Source: Acidimicrobiia bacterium UBA6912 (GTDB lineage Bacteria; Actinomycetota; Acidimicrobiia; Spongiisociales; UBA5794). Taken from it: 6,592 bases of DNA. Below, piece after piece: positions 5,410 to 6,592 of this stretch. How positions within the stretch are numbered: the first letter of the stretch is position 1; every line of letters begins with the position of its first letter. The translations under genes were made by a program, and so were the position numbers. A model generated the notes under the pieces. The model was not told where the DNA came from, made no database searches, and saw nothing but the letters and a program-made list of their open reading frames with translations. The stretch lies in NCBI GenBank assembly GCA_002450985.1, contig DKBA01000012.1, positions 5,297-11,888 of the forward strand, in the 5' to 3' direction.

Positions 5410-6228
5410 TCAGTCCCCAAAGCCGAGGAGGCGCTCCCGCTCGAACGCCCTGGCCCCTGCCACGAGGGCCACGGCAGAGACTGCCCACGCCACGGCGCCG
5501 ATGACGAGGGCGCCGCGGGTGGGGTTGGCGACGACGCCGCCGGCGACGCCGTAGGCGAGCAGGATCACGGGCAGCGAGACCAGGCTGGCCGCCTGCTGCG
5601 ACGCCGCCGTGCTGCGCATCCGGCCCGAGACCCACACGATGATGGCGAGGGCGACGGCGAGGAATGGCGGGAGCACCCAGAGGATCAGCATCCACCACCC
5701 TGCGGTCGGGAAGAACCACCCGCCCATGGCCGGGCCGGCGACCGCATTGACGACGAGCGAGTACACGGCGAAGCCGCCGAACGTCGCCGCATAACCGGGG
5801 ATGAGGCTGGCGATGAGCTTGCCGACGTAGATCTCGTGGATCGAGATCGGGGCGTGAGCCAGGAACTCGCCCGTTCCCCGCTCCCGCTCGCCGACGATGG
5901 CGTGGGCGCCCACCGCCGAGGACACGGTGAGCGGAACGACCACGGCGATCGGGGCGAGCAGGTACACGGCGAGCACGTAGGCCGCCCGGGCGGTTGCGGT
6001 GACGCCTACTACGCCTGCCTGAATCGACCCCGGCAGCGTGTCGAGCAGATCGTTCACCTGCTCGATGAAGTCGCTGCTCTGCACCCTCGTGATGGTGGAG
6101 AGGCCGACGCCGGGAATCACGACGAAGAACAGCATCGCGATGATGACCAGCGGTCCCCAGTAGTCCCGGCTCTTGAAGAGCTGGCGGAGGTCGGTCCTCA
6201 CGACGGTGCGCACCCGTGCCCAGCTCAT
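5410..6228 (-). CDS. ABC-2 type transporter permease (NatB-like), 272 aa
   Basis: The N-terminal VRTVVRTDLRQLFKSRDYW (6-24) is the usual cytosolic start of this permease class. Helix 1 is at 26-46, followed by an extracytoplasmic loop (48-80). The cytosolic element GERERGTGEFLAHAPIS (113-129), with EIYVGK at 132-137, matches the ER-x-xGT-x-E-x-L-x2-P-x-S pattern of NatB/ABC-2 permeases. Other hydrophobic segments are about 83-111, 139-161, 172-197, 209-232 and 236-257. It starts at an ATG overlapping the stop of the minus-strand ATPase gene (ATGA), so the two are translationally coupled. Its stop is 12 bases from the stop of the plus-strand permease, so the two operons converge. It is a different permease subtype from the plus-strand one, not a recent duplicate. 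Substrate unknown. Confidence 0.9.
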   Translation of the reverse strand: MSWARVRTVVRTDLRQLFKSRDYWGPLVIIAMLFFVVIPGVGLSTITRVQSSDFIEQVNDLLDTLPGSIQAGVVGVTATARAAYVLAVYLLAPIAVVVPLTVSSAVGAHAIVGERERGTGEFLAHAPISIHEIYVGKLIASLIPGYAATFGGFAVYSLVVNAVAGPAMGGWFFPTAGWWMLILWVLPPFLAVALAIIVWVSGRMRSTAASQQAASLVSLPVILLAYGVAGGVVANPTRGALVIGAVAWAVSAVALVAGARAFERERLLGFGD

Positions 6229-6592
6229 GGTGCGCCCCCGTGCACTCGCTGCATCTCGAAGTACAGGTCGGAGAGGCTGGCTCCCTGCGGCTCGACGCGG
6301 GTGAGCCGGGCGCCGTCCCCGACCAGCCCGGTGACGAGGTCCGGCAGGGCGCTCAGGTTGTCGAGCTCCACCTCGAGCGCCCCGTTCCACCGGGTGCTGC
6401 GCACCCCGGACCGGGCGCCGAGGTCGCGCAGCACGGTGCGATCCTCGGCGTCGATGAGCACCAGCGGCCGCTCCAGGTACTCGTCGGCGAGGGTGCGGGG
6501 ATGGCCGATCGCCCGCACCGAACCGCCCACCATGAGCGCCACCTGGTCGGCGATGCCCTCGGCTTCGTGGAGGAGGTGGGTGCACATCAAGA
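6225..6592 (-). CDS. ABC transporter ATP-binding protein, C-terminal part (partial, starts beyond right edge)
   Basis: About 121 C-terminal residues are visible. They open at the H-loop, CTHLLHEAEGIADQVALM, in which the first His is the catalytic switch residue. Next comes GGSVRAIGHPRTLADEYL, typical of ABC-2 ATPases just after the nucleotide-binding core, and then a variable domain ending ASLSDLYFEMQRVHGGAP. Walker A, signature and Walker B would lie outside the window. The frame is open to the right edge, so the apparent TTG and ATG codons near 6590-6585 are internal. The gene overlaps the permease by 4 bases and is its ATPase partner. Confidence 0.9.
   Translation of the reverse strand, partial: LMCTHLLHEAEGIADQVALMVGGSVRAIGHPRTLADEYLERPLVLIDAEDRTVLRDLGARSGVRSTRWNGALEVELDNLSALPDLVTGLVGDGARLTRVEPQGASLSDLYFEMQRVHGGAP

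Overview
The window is GC-rich, with GTG starts, 4-base gene overlaps and many long antisense open frames that come from GC-rich third codon positions. This and the protein families suggest a high-GC actinobacterium, perhaps an uncultured lineage of Acidimicrobiia type. The lineage is inference: no rRNA or marker gene is present. Almost every protein here is an integral membrane protein or its ATPase partner. No tRNA, rRNA, CRISPR array, insertion sequence or phage gene was seen.

Left block (about 1-1819, minus strand): a TMEM175-type (DUF1211) six-helix channel protein is followed, through a 4-base GTGA overlap, by a large membrane protein that runs off the left edge. The visible 377 residues of the second protein are a six-helix PAP2-like domain, whose catalytic histidines are replaced, and then the start of a kinase-like domain. 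This layout resembles actinobacterial fusions that end in an MprF/UPF0104-type flippase domain, but that part is outside the window.

Middle block (1820-3643): a 276-base divergent control region holds a 16-base near-perfect direct repeat. A plus-strand gene follows for a pore-loop membrane protein that looks like a K+ channel with a degenerate selectivity filter (TLGFV) and a long cytosolic tail. After it come a possible 10-codon leader ORF coupled by ATGA to a 53-residue single-helix membrane protein, and a 12-base perfect inverted repeat close to the start of the next operon.

Right block (3644-6592): two ABC-2 type exporters face each other tail to tail with only 12 bases between their stop codons. 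The plus-strand pair (ATPase then permease, ATGA overlap) is complete and DrrAB-like. The minus-strand pair (ATPase then permease, also ATGA overlap) is of the NatAB/ABC-2 type, and its ATPase is cut by the right edge. Their substrates cannot be told from sequence.

Overall this reads as a cell-envelope and ion-homeostasis neighbourhood. No single pathway links all the genes. The supported units are the two overlapping operons on the minus strand, the overlapping ABC operon on the plus strand, and possibly a TMEM175/pore-loop divergent pair sharing control sites.
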